A stretch of DNA of 64,000 nucleotides from Sphingomonas xanthus (GCF_007998985.1 NZ_CP041659.1:1300001-1364000); one strand, 5' to 3'; positions 44,859 to 56,127 are shown, counted from the stretch's first letter. Program-made: numbers and translations. Notes: generated by a model not told the origin, from the letters alone.

Positions 44859-44913
44859 GGTGGGAATAGCTAGGGAGCTTGCGCGGGGGCGACAATGGCC
44901 CCACGTTGGACAG

Positions 44914-45540
44914 ATGATCCGCCGGTCGATCGCCGCCGCCATTCTGTCGATCAGCCTGACGGCTGCCGCTCCCGTCAAGGAACGACCACTGGTGCTCGCT
45001 TTCGGGGACAGTTTGACCGCCGGTTATGGCCTTGAGCCGGGCCTTGGCTTCGTGCCGCAGCTGCAGGCGACGCTGCGCCGGCATGGGATTGCCGTGGAGG
45101 TGGTCGACGCGGGGGTGTCGGGCGATACCAGCGAGGCGGGCAAGGCTCGGCTCGGCTGGACCCTCGATGGCATGGTCAGGAAGCCTGACCTGGTGATCCT
45201 CGAACTTGGGGCCAACGATATGCTGCGCGGGCTCGATCCTGCGCTGACCGAAGCCAACCTCGATGAGATGATGGTCGACCTCAATCGGCGAGAGATCCCG
45301 GTGCTGGTGTCCGGCATGCGCGCCGCGCCCAACCTTGACCCGGACTATGTCCAGCGGTTTGACGCGATCTACCCGGCGCTTGCGCAACGACATCGGGCGG
45401 CGCTCTATCCCTTCCTGCTTGACGGTGTCGCGGCGCAGCCCGGCATGGTTCAGGCTGACGGCTTGCATCCGACTTTCGCCGGCGTGAAGCGGATGGTGAC
45501 GGGGATTGTACCGGCGGTGAAGCGCGCGCTGGGCCGCTAG
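44914..45540 (+). CDS. tesA: Arylesterase/acyl-CoA thioesterase I, TesA
   Basis: 208 aa SGNH hydrolase. A signal peptide (MIRRSIAAAILSISLTAAAP) precedes the motifs: FGDSLTAGYG (Ser block I), GVSGDTSEAG (block II), LGANDMLRG (block III) and DGLHPTFAG with Asp/His (block V). It hydrolyses short esters and acyl thioesters in the periplasm. Divergent from ybbA, with 55 nt between the starts. Confidence 0.93.
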   Translation: MIRRSIAAAILSISLTAAAPVKERPLVLAFGDSLTAGYGLEPGLGFVPQLQATLRRHGIAVEVVDAGVSGDTSEAGKARLGWTLDGMVRKPDLVILELGANDMLRGLDPALTEANLDEMMVDLNRREIPVLVSGMRAAPNLDPDYVQRFDAIYPALAQRHRAALYPFLLDGVAAQPGMVQADGLHPTFAGVKRMVTGIVPAVKRALGR

Positions 45541-45845
45541 GCGGCAAGGCCATCGAGCGAAATCGGCTCGGTGAATTCCGCGCCGATCTTGTTGCCGGCG
45601 ATCCATTTGACAAGGGCATTGGCCCGCTCACGGCCTGGCAGGATCAGCCAGATGCGCGTCCCGACCTCGAGGTCGCCGTCCGCTTCGGCCATGAAGCCAG
45701 TCTCGGAAATGTTGAGAACCCGGGCTTCGAAGCCTTCGCTTCCCAACTCGCGCACGCGCGCGCCAATCTCGACTGACATGCGAGGCGTTCGTCGTCGCTC
45801 GTCCCGCGCTTCTTCGATCCGCGCCTTGATCATCCGGAACCCCAT
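45537..45845 (-). CDS. PilZ domain protein
   Basis: 102 aa from the ATG after TGGAG (a second ATG four codons later, after GGGG, is also possible). RRRTPRM and NISETGF match the PilZ RxxxR and (D/N)xSxxG c-di-GMP motifs. Single domain, so it acts as a receiver of the second messenger. Starts 11 nt after the other PilZ gene. Confidence 0.85.
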   Translation of the reverse strand: MGFRMIKARIEEARDERRRTPRMSVEIGARVRELGSEGFEARVLNISETGFMAEADGDLEVGTRIWLILPGRERANALVKWIAGNKIGAEFTEPISLDGLAA

Positions 45846-45856
45846 CTCCACGCCCG

Positions 45857-46162
45857 CTACTCCAGCGGTCCGGCGAAAGATATGCCCATCCGTCCGTCGC
45901 GCAGCCATCGCACCTGACCTGTCCGGCGCACGCGGTCAAGATGTTGAAGCGTCACGGTTTCGCCGATGTGCGCGTCCCCGGCAAAGGAAATCATCGCGCC
46001 GGAGGCAGAGAGGTTGACGATGTTCACTACCCGGGTGCGGCCTCGCAGCGTCAGCGCCCCGGTCCGGGAGGCAAATTCGGTCCGCTCCTCGTTGCGCTGG
46101 TCGAACATCCGCTTCACGCTGCGCGGGATCATGTCGCCATGAAGCTGGAAACGCGAGGACAT
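45857..46162 (-). CDS. PilZ domain protein
   Basis: 101 aa; start chosen at the ATG 6 nt after GGAG, since upstream codons look non-coding. NEERTEF and NLSASGA are the PilZ c-di-GMP elements; the RxxxR is reduced to R-x3-F/R, so binding may be weaker than in its neighbour. First of a two-gene operon of PilZ proteins, which are not close copies of each other. Confidence 0.82.
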   Translation of the reverse strand: MSSRFQLHGDMIPRSVKRMFDQRNEERTEFASRTGALTLRGRTRVVNIVNLSASGAMISFAGDAHIGETVTLQHLDRVRRTGQVRWLRDGRMGISFAGPLE

Positions 46163-46350
46163 GACCTTCTCCGATCTTATCGTAACGGGCGATTCCGTCA
46201 TACTTCCCAACTGTTTAATAGTTGGTTCGCAACGTTCCGATCGCGACTGCGTGCCTCTGGATGGGGTGGTTCATCCTGTGTATGTCTGGAACTGGTAGAC
46301 AGGAGGAGCGGCGCAGCGCCGCAGCACATCAGCAGCAGGGGTAAGGACTA

Positions 46351-47601
46351 GTGTCGAAGTTGCTTCGGAATCGGGTTTCAGTCTTCGCGATGGTCGCGGC
46401 CCTGCCGCTTTATGGCGCGCTGGCCCAGAATGCTGACCCGATCGCCCCGCTTCCCGAAGGAACGGCCGTTTCCGAACCCGCTCCGGCGCTGGTATGGCAG
46501 GTTCCGCAGGCCCAGGCGCTGCTCAACTATATCTACAATGTGAGTCGCGAAGGGCTTGCTCCGGCGGATTATGATCCGGACGGGTTGCTCAGGGCGATCG
46601 CCGGGGGCGACCCGATGGCGATGTCTGCGGCCGCTACCGATCGGTTCAACCGGCTGTCATCGGACCTTGCGCTGGGCCATGTCCGCGGCGAGGCCCGGAT
46701 CGATTGGCACATTGTCGACCGCGATCTCGATGAAACGCGTCAGCGCCAGTTGCTGGCCTATGCGCTCGGATCCAATAAGCTGGCGGAGGCGCTGGACGGC
46801 CTGCTTCCGACCCACCCGCAATATGGCGCGCTCAAGCATGCGCTGCAGGTCACTCCGCGAAGCGAAATCGACAAGGTCAACAAGATCCGGCTCAACATGG
46901 ATCGTTGGCGCTGGCTGCCCCGCGACCTTGGCCAGAAATATATCATCGTCAACGTTCCGGCATTCTACGCGACACTGGTCGAAGACGGCACGACGCGGTG
47001 GAAGCAGCGCGCAGTCGCCGGCGCAATCAAGACCCCGACCCCGCAGCTGACCGCGATGGCGACAGGCGTGATCCTCAATCCATGGTGGGAAGTTCCCAGG
47101 AGTATCGCCCCCGAAGTTGCGGGCAAGCCGGGCTATGTCGCGGTCAAGGGGAAGGACGGCAAGGTCCAGCGCTGGAGGCAGCCCCCGGGGCCGTCGAACG
47201 CGCTCGGCCAGATGAAATTCGTCATGCCCAACGAACATGCCATCTACTTGCACGACACCAATGCGCGCAGCCGCTTTAATAGCCAGATTCGGGCATTGTC
47301 GCATGGCTGCGTGCGCACGCAGAACATCCACGACCTCGCCGCCGAACTGGGCAGCGACGGCGGTGGCGAATGGACGCGGGCGAGGATCGACGAGGTGCTT
47401 GCATCGAAGAAGACGGTCGAGGCTAAGTTCGTAACCCCGGTCCCCGTGCACATCGTCTATTTCAGCGTTGCGGCCCTCAATGACGGAACGATCGTTGCCT
47501 ATAACGACCTATACAAGCGGGACGCCAAGGTTATCGAGGCGCTGCTCGACAAGAAGGGCCTGGCGCCGGCTACTCCGGCAACCAGGGTCGCCAGTAACTA
47601 G
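46351..47601 (+). CDS. L,D-transpeptidase, YcbB/LdtD type
   Basis: 416 aa, GTG start after GGGGTAAGGA, signal peptide (about 1-25). An inactive amidase-like/YcbB scaffold domain (about 50-180) comes before the YkuD domain. The catalytic motif is SHGCVRTQN (Cys about residue 317), and LHDTN with His about 304. It should form 3-3 cross-links or attach proteins to peptidoglycan in the periplasm. The motif HGCxR is intact. Confidence 0.88.
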   Translation: MSKLLRNRVSVFAMVAALPLYGALAQNADPIAPLPEGTAVSEPAPALVWQVPQAQALLNYIYNVSREGLAPADYDPDGLLRAIAGGDPMAMSAAATDRFNRLSSDLALGHVRGEARIDWHIVDRDLDETRQRQLLAYALGSNKLAEALDGLLPTHPQYGALKHALQVTPRSEIDKVNKIRLNMDRWRWLPRDLGQKYIIVNVPAFYATLVEDGTTRWKQRAVAGAIKTPTPQLTAMATGVILNPWWEVPRSIAPEVAGKPGYVAVKGKDGKVQRWRQPPGPSNALGQMKFVMPNEHAIYLHDTNARSRFNSQIRALSHGCVRTQNIHDLAAELGSDGGGEWTRARIDEVLASKKTVEAKFVTPVPVHIVYFSVAALNDGTIVAYNDLYKRDAKVIEALLDKKGLAPATPATRVASN

Positions 47602-47609
47602 GGACGAGT

Positions 47610-47630
47610 CGCCGGCTCAGCAGGCCGGCG
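47610..47630. terminator. Hairpin between two convergent L,D-transpeptidase genes
   Basis: CGCCGGC-7 nt-GCCGGCG, a perfect 7-bp stem, 9 nt after one gene's stop and 29 nt from the other's. A TTTTT follows 20 nt later rather than directly. Probably a weak bidirectional terminator. Confidence 0.4.
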
Positions 47631-47658
47631 GCGCGCAGCAAGTTCGAAATTTTTGGGT

Positions 47659-48336
47659 TCAGGCCAGCTTGTCGGCGTAGATCAGGCGGCCGCCGCCCAA
47701 CCGCTGCATTACGTTCCACTGGTCCTTGCGGCTGAACGCAAAACAGCCCTGCGAGCGCCCGAGCTTGCCGTGAATGTCGACCATTTCGGGCTCGGCATAC
47801 CAGGCGTTGTGGATGACGATGGCCCGGGACATGGCGTTATTGTTGGTCCAGTCGAGGCCGTTCACCTTCATCGAGAGGCCATATTTGCCGTGATAGGTCT
47901 CGGCGGTCGTATAGGCGCCGTTCGACGTTGCCTCAGAGCCGGGCCGGTTCGAGAAATGATCGAGGAAGCCGGTATGGCGCCGATCGGAACCGCTGCCATG
48001 GGCCACTCGGAAGCTTTCGACATGACCGCTTGGGAGGTGAACGACGTGGAACCGGGCATCAGCCGAGCCGACTCCGAAATCGACCACGCCGATGAAATCA
48101 CGATGGTGAATCCAGCTGCGCGAATCGAGCGCAGCCTTGGCCTTTTCGAACAGCAGTGGATTGATGCCGATCGGCGCGGTCGGTGTGGCGAACGCGGCCC
48201 GGGGCGGCGTTGGCGGAGCCGCGGGAGCGGCAAAAGTCGACGCAGGGAGAATCTGGGAACTTCCGGCGCTGGAGAGCAGGAGTCCGCCCGCGCCCGCAGC
48301 CCCAAGGTGCAACATTTCCCGGCGATTCAACGACAT
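47659..48336 (-). CDS. L,D-transpeptidase catalytic-domain (YkuD_2) protein, Tat-like signal
   Basis: 225 aa. The N-terminus has NRREML, hydrophobic, then AAP: a twin-Arg-type signal. The catalytic domain contains VIHNAWYAEPEM and GRSQGCFAF (Cys about residue 196). It belongs to the short 'murein L,D-transpeptidase catalytic domain' group, distinct from the neighbour, and so probably has another job, such as peptidoglycan turnover. Confidence 0.85.
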   Translation of the reverse strand: MSLNRREMLHLGAAGAGGLLLSSAGSSQILPASTFAAPAAPPTPPRAAFATPTAPIGINPLLFEKAKAALDSRSWIHHRDFIGVVDFGVGSADARFHVVHLPSGHVESFRVAHGSGSDRRHTGFLDHFSNRPGSEATSNGAYTTAETYHGKYGLSMKVNGLDWTNNNAMSRAIVIHNAWYAEPEMVDIHGKLGRSQGCFAFSRKDQWNVMQRLGGGRLIYADKLA

Positions 48337-48466
48337 TCATCCCTCCGCTGTTGGAGGGCTCTTATAGCGGTTGGAAGGTTAAGCACCGATAACCAAAGGC
48401 AAATCTTTCCCCCGCTGACCCCGCCGCGGCAACGGTTCATCGTGAAGCGGCCGTGCCGGGCCTGCC

Positions 48467-48495
48467 TTGAAAAGCATTTGAGCCGCTGCTAAGGG
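48467..48495 (+). promoter_or_regulatory. Possible rpsU promoter
   Basis: TTGAAA (48467-48472), 17 nt, TAAGGG (48490-48495), 135 nt before the rpsU ATG in a 294-nt gap that shows no other gene. The gap is otherwise non-coding leader. Weak -10; tentative. Confidence 0.3.
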
Positions 48496-48630
48496 GCCGC
48501 CTTCCGCACGCGTTCATGGCGCGGGCGCACCATATTCATTGCTCAGCGATCCTGTGACCGGACGATCCGGTTGTCGCCGGGCCTGCCCGGTCGATCTCGG
48601 GCGAATTCGAAGGGAGTTGGACGGAAGTTT

Positions 48631-48837
48631 ATGCAGATCATCGTTCGCGACAATAATGTCGACCAGGCGCTGCGCGCGCTCAAGAAGAAGCTGCAGCGCG
48701 AAGGCGTCTACCGCGAGATGAAGCTGCGCCGTCACTATGAGAAGCCGAGCGAAAAGCGCGCTCGCGAGCGCGCAGCCGCAATCCGCCGCGCCCGCAAGCT
48801 GGAGCGCAAGCGCATGGAGCGTGAAGGCGCCCGCTAA
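48631..48837 (+). CDS. rpsU: Ribosomal protein bS21
   Basis: 68 aa, highly basic. [20 protein letters not shown] and the run [15 protein letters not shown] are diagnostic of S21, needed in 30S initiation. The start is the ATG giving the standard N-terminus. A GGGAG site lies before it at slightly long distance. Confidence 0.96.
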   Translation: MQIIVRDNNVDQALRALKKKLQREGVYREMKLRRHYEKPSEKRARERAAAIRRARKLERKRMEREGAR

Positions 48838-48885
48838 GCCCGGGCCTTTCCCTTCCTTGGATTTACGCCTTTCGCGAGGGCAGAC

Positions 48886-49368
48886 ATGTCGGTTTCCCAG
48901 GTTCCGCTCCGTCCCATCGCCAAAGGCTCGCTGACGCGGCTATGGCTGGCGATCGCCGTCCTGGTCCTGATCGCCTTCGGTCTCGCCACGCTTGGCGCAG
49001 GCAGCTTCAAGATGGTTGAAGTCGAAACCGTCCAGGCCGGTAGCGGCCCGACGGTCGGCCCGCTCGATGGTGTGATCATCGAATATACCGGCAAGACCGA
49101 AGACGGCACGGTGTTCGATACGACCGAGGGACGCGGCCCGGCGCCGATGCTGGTCGGCCAGGTCATTCCCGGTTTTTCGCAAGCGCTTCAGCAGATGCAG
49201 CAGGGCGGTCGATACCGGATCATCATTCCGGGCCGCCTCGCTTATGGGCCAAACCCGCCTCAGGGCAGCCCGATCCAGCCCAACGCCGACCTTTATTTCG
49301 ACGTCAACGTCCTTCAGGTCGCGCCCAATGCCGCGCTGATGGCGCAGCAGCAACCGGGCGCCCAGTAA
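48886..49368 (+). CDS. Membrane-anchored FKBP-type peptidyl-prolyl isomerase
   Basis: 160 aa: an N-terminal membrane helix (about 21-42) then an FKBP domain (about 55-148): VIIEYTGKTEDGTVFDTT, QVIPGFSQALQQMQQGGRYRIIIP and the PNADLYFDVNVLQV ending. It is likely attached to the inner membrane and folds exported proteins. 48 nt after rpsU, so possibly cotranscribed. Confidence 0.9.
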   Translation: MSVSQVPLRPIAKGSLTRLWLAIAVLVLIAFGLATLGAGSFKMVEVETVQAGSGPTVGPLDGVIIEYTGKTEDGTVFDTTEGRGPAPMLVGQVIPGFSQALQQMQQGGRYRIIIPGRLAYGPNPPQGSPIQPNADLYFDVNVLQVAPNAALMAQQQPGAQ

Positions 49369-49371
49369 GGC

Positions 49372-50448
49372 CTAGCCCTTCGCCCGGGCATCCTTGGATT
49401 CCCCGGCCTTCCTGCGGCTGACATCTTCCAGGGTGGTCTTGATCGCAGCGACGATCGGATCGGCCAGCAGCAGGCCCATGAAACCGAACAGCGCGCCGAA
49501 CACGAGCTGCGCCGCCAAGACCAGCGCAGGTGCCAGGTCGACGGTGCGCCGCGCGACATAGGGAACGATGATATAACCATCGACCGTCTGGACGATGAGA
49601 TAGGTGGCGATTGCCCAGATGCCCGCGTCGGTCCCGGCCGAAAAGCCCACCGCGACCATCAGCAAGCCCGAAACGATCGCGCCGATATTGGGGATGAAGG
49701 CGAGCAGGCCGGTCAGCAGCCCGAGCAGCGCCGCCATCGGTACCCCGCCCCACAGCAGCATCAGCCAGGTTCCGACACCCTCGACGACCATGCCCAGGAT
49801 GCGTCCGGCCATCAGGCGGCGCAGCGTGTAGCCGACATGATCGCTGATCTCGTAGAAGCTGGAGCGCCGCTCCATCGGCAGCATCCAGGCGACACCGCGG
49901 TCATAGAGACGTGGCTCGATCGCGATGAAGATGCCGATCACCAGGACGAGGACCGAGGAGGTCAGCACGCCCACGGCAGTGCTGAGCGCGGTTGTCAGCC
50001 GGCCAACGCCGCCAAGCAATTGGTTGCCAAGATTGGACAGGCCGCTTTCGCTGATCAGTCCCAGCGTACGGAGATATTCCATCGCCCGCTCGGACTGGGC
50101 AGTGACGACGGCGCGCAGCGCGCCCGCCTGTTCGGCCAGCGTGGTCCCGGCGAAGTAGAAGGTCCAGGCGATGAAGCCGAAACCCGCAAGCGTGACGATG
50201 GCGAGGCGCCACGGCCGCCCGATCGGCAACACCCGGCCAAGCAGCCGAGTCCCGCCGTCGAGGATGACGGCGAAAACCAGCCCGCCGATGATCAGCAGGA
50301 TCGGCTGCGCCAACCAGATCATCGCCAGGATGGCGAGGATCATTCCCAGCCAGACCGCGGCGCGACGCGCCTCCTCGCGAACGAGCCGGCCCGACAGGTC
50401 CGCGGGGCCGGGGCGTTCGGCGGACGTTTCGTCGGTCGGCTCGGTCAT
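49372..50448 (-). CDS. AI-2E family (PerM-like) membrane protein
   Basis: 358 aa with about seven to eight membrane helices in two clusters and a central cytoplasmic/periplasmic helical stretch. It has the signature LLGLLTGLLAFIPNIGAIVSGLL (about 248-270, in two helices) and the closing ALLFGFMGLLLADPIVA region. The family exports autoinducers, Na+ or small solutes in an unclear way. Converges with the FKBP gene. Confidence 0.85.
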   Translation of the reverse strand: MTEPTDETSAERPGPADLSGRLVREEARRAAVWLGMILAILAMIWLAQPILLIIGGLVFAVILDGGTRLLGRVLPIGRPWRLAIVTLAGFGFIAWTFYFAGTTLAEQAGALRAVVTAQSERAMEYLRTLGLISESGLSNLGNQLLGGVGRLTTALSTAVGVLTSSVLVLVIGIFIAIEPRLYDRGVAWMLPMERRSSFYEISDHVGYTLRRLMAGRILGMVVEGVGTWLMLLWGGVPMAALLGLLTGLLAFIPNIGAIVSGLLMVAVGFSAGTDAGIWAIATYLIVQTVDGYIIVPYVARRTVDLAPALVLAAQLVFGALFGFMGLLLADPIVAAIKTTLEDVSRRKAGESKDARAKG

Positions 50449-50452
50449 CCGT

Positions 50453-51382
50453 CTAATCCTTCTGAGGGCGAAGCGAGGTGCCTGCCCGTCCTTCGCGGAA
50501 GGCGGGGAGCCAGCTTAGTGGATTGAGGCTGGTGGTGCCGTCGAGGCTGAAGGTGATGAATTCGGCTCGGCCGCCGATATTGGCCCAGGGCACCGGGCCG
50601 CCGAGGCCCTGTTCGTCGAGCGAGTAGCGGCTGTCGGCGCTATGGTCGCGGTTGTCGCCCATCAGGAACAGATGACCGGCTGGGATTCGCGTCGCGGGAT
50701 AGTCGTCGCCAGGGCTGCGGCCGTCGTCGACGGTATCATAGCTTACACCGTTAGGCAGCGTTTCGCGGACGATCGGCAGACGGCAGAACAAACCGTCGGC
50801 GGTTTCGACTCGCCGATCCCAGAATTGGTGCATTCCGCAAGGGGAATTGGCGTCGACCGGCACCATCGCCGCGGGGCGAACCTCGGCGCGAACCGGCCGG
50901 CCGTTCAGAATGAGGCGGCCATCGCGCATTTCGATGATGTCGCCGGGAAGTCCGACGACCCTTTTGATATAGTCCTGGTTCCCGCCGGGCGGCGTGACGA
51001 TGACGACGTCGCCCCGTTCGGGCAATGACCCGAGCACTCGGTTTTCGCTGGCCGGCAAGGTTACCGTCCAGGGTTCGGGACTGCCGAGCATCAGGCTGCG
51101 CACGATTGCCGCCGGGTTGGGAATGGTCGGGGAAACGAACGACCAGCCATAGGGATATTTGCTGACTACCAGCCGGTCGCCCGTAAGCAGGTTGGGCATC
51201 ATCGATTCCGACGGGATGTAAAAGGGCTTGGCGATGAAGCTATGGAAGGCGAGTACCGCCAGCAGCACCCAGGCAAGCCCCTTGATCTCGCGCCAGGCGG
51301 CCGCCCAGCGGCCTTCCTTTTGCGGGTCGGTCGGCACGCTCGCCTCCGCAGGCGCGGGGACGGTTTCACTACGCTCGGACAA
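50453..51382 (-). CDS. lepB: Signal peptidase I
   Basis: 309 aa. It starts with TTG directly after the acpS stop, with GGAG 6 nt before; an alternative is GTG at 51337, with GGAGG 5 nt before, giving 294 aa. One membrane helix (about 36-52), then YIPSESMMPNL with catalytic Ser60 and DYIKRVVGLPGD with the Lys140 base, and the GDNRDHSADSRY box. It removes leader peptides of exported proteins. Confidence 0.94.
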   Translation of the reverse strand: MSERSETVPAPAEASVPTDPQKEGRWAAAWREIKGLAWVLLAVLAFHSFIAKPFYIPSESMMPNLLTGDRLVVSKYPYGWSFVSPTIPNPAAIVRSLMLGSPEPWTVTLPASENRVLGSLPERGDVVIVTPPGGNQDYIKRVVGLPGDIIEMRDGRLILNGRPVRAEVRPAAMVPVDANSPCGMHQFWDRRVETADGLFCRLPIVRETLPNGVSYDTVDDGRSPGDDYPATRIPAGHLFLMGDNRDHSADSRYSLDEQGLGGPVPWANIGGRAEFITFSLDGTTSLNPLSWLPAFREGRAGTSLRPQKD

Positions 51383-51790
51383 TCAGGGCTCCATCTTGCG
51401 GGCGTAAAGGATCACGAAAGCCTGTGCCCAAGGGTGGTCGTCGGTCATCGTCAGATGAACCTCGATGGCGTGGCCTGCCGGGGACAAGGCGTCAAGCCGC
51501 GCCAGCGCGCCGCCGGTAAGCCGCAGCGTCGGCGCGCCCGACGGCGCATTCGCAACGCCGATATCCTTCATATAGACGCCGCGCTTGAACCCGGTACCGA
51601 CCGCCTTGGAAAAGGCTTCCTTGGCGGCAAAGCGCTTGGCCAGCGTCCCGGCCATGGTGTGCGGCCGCGAGGCGGCCTTGGCGCGCTCCGTGTCGGTGAA
51701 AACCCGGTTGAGGAACCGTTCGCCGAAGCGGTCGACCGAATTCTGGATCCGGTCGATGTTGCAAAGGTCGCTGCCGATTCCGACGATCAT
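51383..51790 (-). CDS. acpS: Holo-acyl carrier protein synthase
   Basis: 135 aa. [12 protein letters not shown] carries the Mg-binding Asp; [14 protein letters not shown] is the second signature with the Glu. It transfers 4'-phosphopantetheine from CoA to ACP. Its ATG overlaps the pdxJ stop by 4 nt. Confidence 0.95.
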   Translation of the reverse strand: MIVGIGSDLCNIDRIQNSVDRFGERFLNRVFTDTERAKAASRPHTMAGTLAKRFAAKEAFSKAVGTGFKRGVYMKDIGVANAPSGAPTLRLTGGALARLDALSPAGHAIEVHLTMTDDHPWAQAFVILYARKMEP

Positions 51791-52515
51791 CGGGCTTCGT
51801 CCATCAGCGCGCGCATTCGGCGAACGCTTGCGTCCAGCCCGGTGAAGATCGCCTCGCCGACCAGAAAATGGCCGATATTGAGCTCGGCAAGCTGGGGAAT
51901 GGCGGCGACGGGAACGACATTGTCGAAGGTCAGGCCATGGCCGGCGTGGGGTTCGATGCCATTCTTGGCGGCAAGGGCGGCGGAATCGACAATGCGCCTG
52001 AGCTCGGCGGCTTGATCGCCGCCCTCGGCATGGGCGTAGCGGCCGGTGTGGAATTCGACCACCGGCGCGCCGAGCCGCAACGCGGCCTCGACCTGTTGCT
52101 CGCTCGGCTCGATGAACAGGGAAACGCGGACACCGGCATCAGCAAGCCTCGCGACAAAGGGCAGGAGCGCGGCGAATTGGCCGGCCGCGTCGAGTCCCCC
52201 TTCGGTGGTTCGCTCCTCCCGCTTTTCAGGAACGATGCAGGCAGCGTGCGGCCGGTGGGCGAGGGCGATGGACAGCATCTCCTCGGTCGCCGCCATTTCC
52301 AGGTTCAACGGCAGGTCGATCTGGCCCATCAGCCGGTCGATATCGGCGTCGGTGATGTGGCGCCGATCTTCGCGCAGGTGCGCGGTGATGCCGTCTGCGC
52401 CCGCCGCCGCCGCCAGCCGGGCCGCGCGCACCGGGTCGGGGTGCGGCCCGCCGCGCGCGTTCCTGATCGTCGCGACATGGTCGATATTGACCCCAAGGCG
52501 CAGCCGCCGGGTCAC
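51787..52515 (-). CDS. pdxJ: Pyridoxine 5'-phosphate synthase
   Basis: 242 aa TIM-barrel enzyme condensing deoxyxylulose 5-phosphate and aminoacetone phosphate. GTG start overlapping pyrE's stop. [17 protein letters not shown] is the diagnostic N-terminus; [16 protein letters not shown] and GHGLTFDNV follow. Middle of the pyrE-pdxJ-acpS-lepB run, a standard alphaproteobacterial order. Confidence 0.96.
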   Translation of the reverse strand: MTRRLRLGVNIDHVATIRNARGGPHPDPVRAARLAAAAGADGITAHLREDRRHITDADIDRLMGQIDLPLNLEMAATEEMLSIALAHRPHAACIVPEKREERTTEGGLDAAGQFAALLPFVARLADAGVRVSLFIEPSEQQVEAALRLGAPVVEFHTGRYAHAEGGDQAAELRRIVDSAALAAKNGIEPHAGHGLTFDNVVPVAAIPQLAELNIGHFLVGEAIFTGLDASVRRMRALMDEAR

Positions 52516-53096
52516 GCCGCCGCGCGGCTCCCCGGCTTAACCGCGGGGATTGCCGCAAGTTCTTCGGGCAGATTCTTCGCATCATAAGTGGGGACATCGA
52601 TGCGGATCAGCGGGACGAAGGGAATTCCCAGATCGGCGGTGCCCCCCGACCGGTCGACCAGCGCAGCCTCGGCAATCACTTCGCCCCCGGCCTCGCGAAC
52701 GGCCTTGATCGCTTCGCGAGACGACAGGCCGGTGGTGACAACGTCTTCGACCATCAACACGCGCTGGCCAGGTTCGATCGAGAATCCGCGGCGAAGGTGA
52801 AAGATTCCGTCCGGCCGTTCGACGAACATCGCCGGCTTGCCGAGCGCGCGGCCCATCTCATGGCCGATGATGACCCCGCCCATCGCCGGCGAGACGACGA
52901 CGTCGATGGAGTCGCGAAGCTCCGCCGGAAGCTTGGCGGCCAGCGCTTCGGCCAGCCGCCGGGCCCGGCCGGCGTCCATCAGCACCCGGGCGCACTGAAG
53001 GTAACGCGGGCTGCGAAGTCCGGAAGAAAGGATGAAATGTCCTTCGAGAAGCGCGTCCGCCGCCCGGAATTCCGCCAAAATCTGCTCTTCGGTCAC
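52512..53096 (-). CDS. pyrE: Orotate phosphoribosyltransferase
   Basis: 194 aa from GTG with GGAG 5 nt upstream. [17 protein letters not shown] is the PRPP loop; [16 protein letters not shown] and [12 protein letters not shown] are the other family elements. It makes OMP from orotate in pyrimidine synthesis. First gene of the run, divergent from coxB. Confidence 0.95.
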   Translation of the reverse strand: MTEEQILAEFRAADALLEGHFILSSGLRSPRYLQCARVLMDAGRARRLAEALAAKLPAELRDSIDVVVSPAMGGVIIGHEMGRALGKPAMFVERPDGIFHLRRGFSIEPGQRVLMVEDVVTTGLSSREAIKAVREAGGEVIAEAALVDRSGGTADLGIPFVPLIRIDVPTYDAKNLPEELAAIPAVKPGSRAAA

Positions 53097-53181
53097 GCCC
53101 GCTCCATCATTGGTTCAGGCGTGGAAATAGGGCCGGCGGGCGCCGCTCGCAACCGCGGCGAAAATCGACGGGAAGCAGCGC

Positions 53182-53210
53182 TTGAGGCTGGGGAATGTCG
53201 CGCCTATAAG
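53182..53210 (+). promoter_or_regulatory. Probable sigma-70 promoter of coxB
   Basis: TTGAGG (53182-53187), 17-nt spacer, TATAAG (53205-53210), about 68 nt upstream of the coxB ATG. Good spacing and -10. The short divergent gap to pyrE makes it the likely cox operon promoter. Confidence 0.5.
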
Positions 53211-53277
53211 GCCGCCAATTTCGGGACCTGCCGGTCGGCGGGCTCCTTATCTTGCAACCGAACGTACCGGGGTGACG

Positions 53278-54327
53278 ATGAAACTGATGGGATGGGCGAT
53301 CGCCCTGGCGGCAGCAAGCCTTACTCCTCTGGCGGCCAGCGCCCAGACTCCCGAGGCCGCGCAGCCGCAGGCGACAAGCCCGACCGAGACTGCTGCCGCG
53401 CCGACCGAAGCCGCTGCGCCGGCCCCGGCAATCGACTATGCCGCCCCAACACCGGGTATCGGCGTTCCCGACGGCCGGAAGGGCCTTCAGGAACAGGTCA
53501 CCGAAGTCGGCCAGCAGGCCGCGGACTTTCACGATTATTGGCTGTTGACCCTGTGCGTGGTGATGAGCCTGTTCGTGCTCGGATTGCTGGTTTACACGAT
53601 CATCCGCTATCGCCGCGGCGCCAACCCGACGCCGTCGCGGACCAGCCACAACACTGCGATCGAAGTGATCTGGACGCTGGTCCCGGTGCTCGTGCTGGTG
53701 GCCATCGCGGTTCCGTCGATCCGGCTGATCCGCGCGCAATACAGCCCGCCGCCGGCGGACCTCACCATCAAGGTCATCGGCAACCAGTGGTACTGGACCT
53801 ACCAATATCCGGATAATGGCGGGTTCGAAGTCGTGTCGAACATGCTGAAGGAAAAGGCCGACGTGAAGCCGGGCGAGCGGTTCCGCACCGACGCCGACGG
53901 CCCGCCGCTGCTGGCGGTTGACGAGCGGTTGGTGATTCCGGCCGGCAAGGTGGTGAAGTTCATCGTCACCTCGAACGACGTGATTCACGCCTTTGCCGTT
54001 CCCGCCTTCTGGTCAAAGATGGACGCCAATCCGGGACGTCTCAACGAGACCTGGGTCAAGGTCGACCGCCCGGGCGTCTATTTCGGCCAGTGCAGCGAAC
54101 TGTGCGGCGCGCGCCACGGCTATATGCCGATCGCCGTCGAGGTGGTGCCCGAAGCGACCTTCAATGCCTGGCTGGCGTCGAAGGGCGGCCAGCCCAAGGG
54201 AGCCGCGCAGGTTTCGGCCGGCGATGCCGCCGAAGCCCCGCCGGGTGCCGGCGCGCCGGCGCCGGCGGGCGACAATGCCGCCGTTGCGCAGCCGACCACC
54301 AATCAAGCCGCCGTGGCCCAGAATTAA
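53278..54327 (+). CDS. coxB: Cytochrome c oxidase subunit II
   Basis: 349 aa. ATG chosen at the signal peptide (MKLMGWAIALAAASLTPLAASA). An Ala/Pro linker, two helices (about 85-110 and 125-150), then the CuA domain: GNQWYWTYQYPDNGG, VIHAFAVPAF with first His ligand, and QCSELCGARHGYM with Cys, Cys, His and Met ligands. An Ala/Pro-rich tail of about 45 residues follows. aa3-type oxidase. 21 nt before coxA. Confidence 0.95.
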   Translation: MKLMGWAIALAAASLTPLAASAQTPEAAQPQATSPTETAAAPTEAAAPAPAIDYAAPTPGIGVPDGRKGLQEQVTEVGQQAADFHDYWLLTLCVVMSLFVLGLLVYTIIRYRRGANPTPSRTSHNTAIEVIWTLVPVLVLVAIAVPSIRLIRAQYSPPPADLTIKVIGNQWYWTYQYPDNGGFEVVSNMLKEKADVKPGERFRTDADGPPLLAVDERLVIPAGKVVKFIVTSNDVIHAFAVPAFWSKMDANPGRLNETWVKVDRPGVYFGQCSELCGARHGYMPIAVEVVPEATFNAWLASKGGQPKGAAQVSAGDAAEAPPGAGAPAPAGDNAAVAQPTTNQAAVAQN

Positions 54328-56022
<1,695 letters not shown>

Positions 56023-56043
56023 GCGCGATTGACGGTGACGAAG

Positions 56044-56079
56044 GGCCTGGGACCGCGGCGGCGGTGCCCGGGCCTTTTC
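56044..56079 (+). terminator. Intrinsic terminator after coxA
   Basis: GGCCTGGG pairs with CCCGGGCC (8 bp, one T-G pair) around a GC-rich loop, followed by TTTTCTT. 21 nt after the coxA stop. Separates coxBA from the downstream assembly genes. Confidence 0.6.
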
Positions 56080-56127
56080 TTGTGTGAGCAGGTTCGAATT
56101 TCGTCGGGCATCCGCTAGGGGCAGCGG

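Noticed and set aside
48337..48630. A tRNA or structured RNA in the 294-nt gap before rpsU
   Set aside because: No acceptor/T-arm pattern found; only a weak promoter-like pair was seen.
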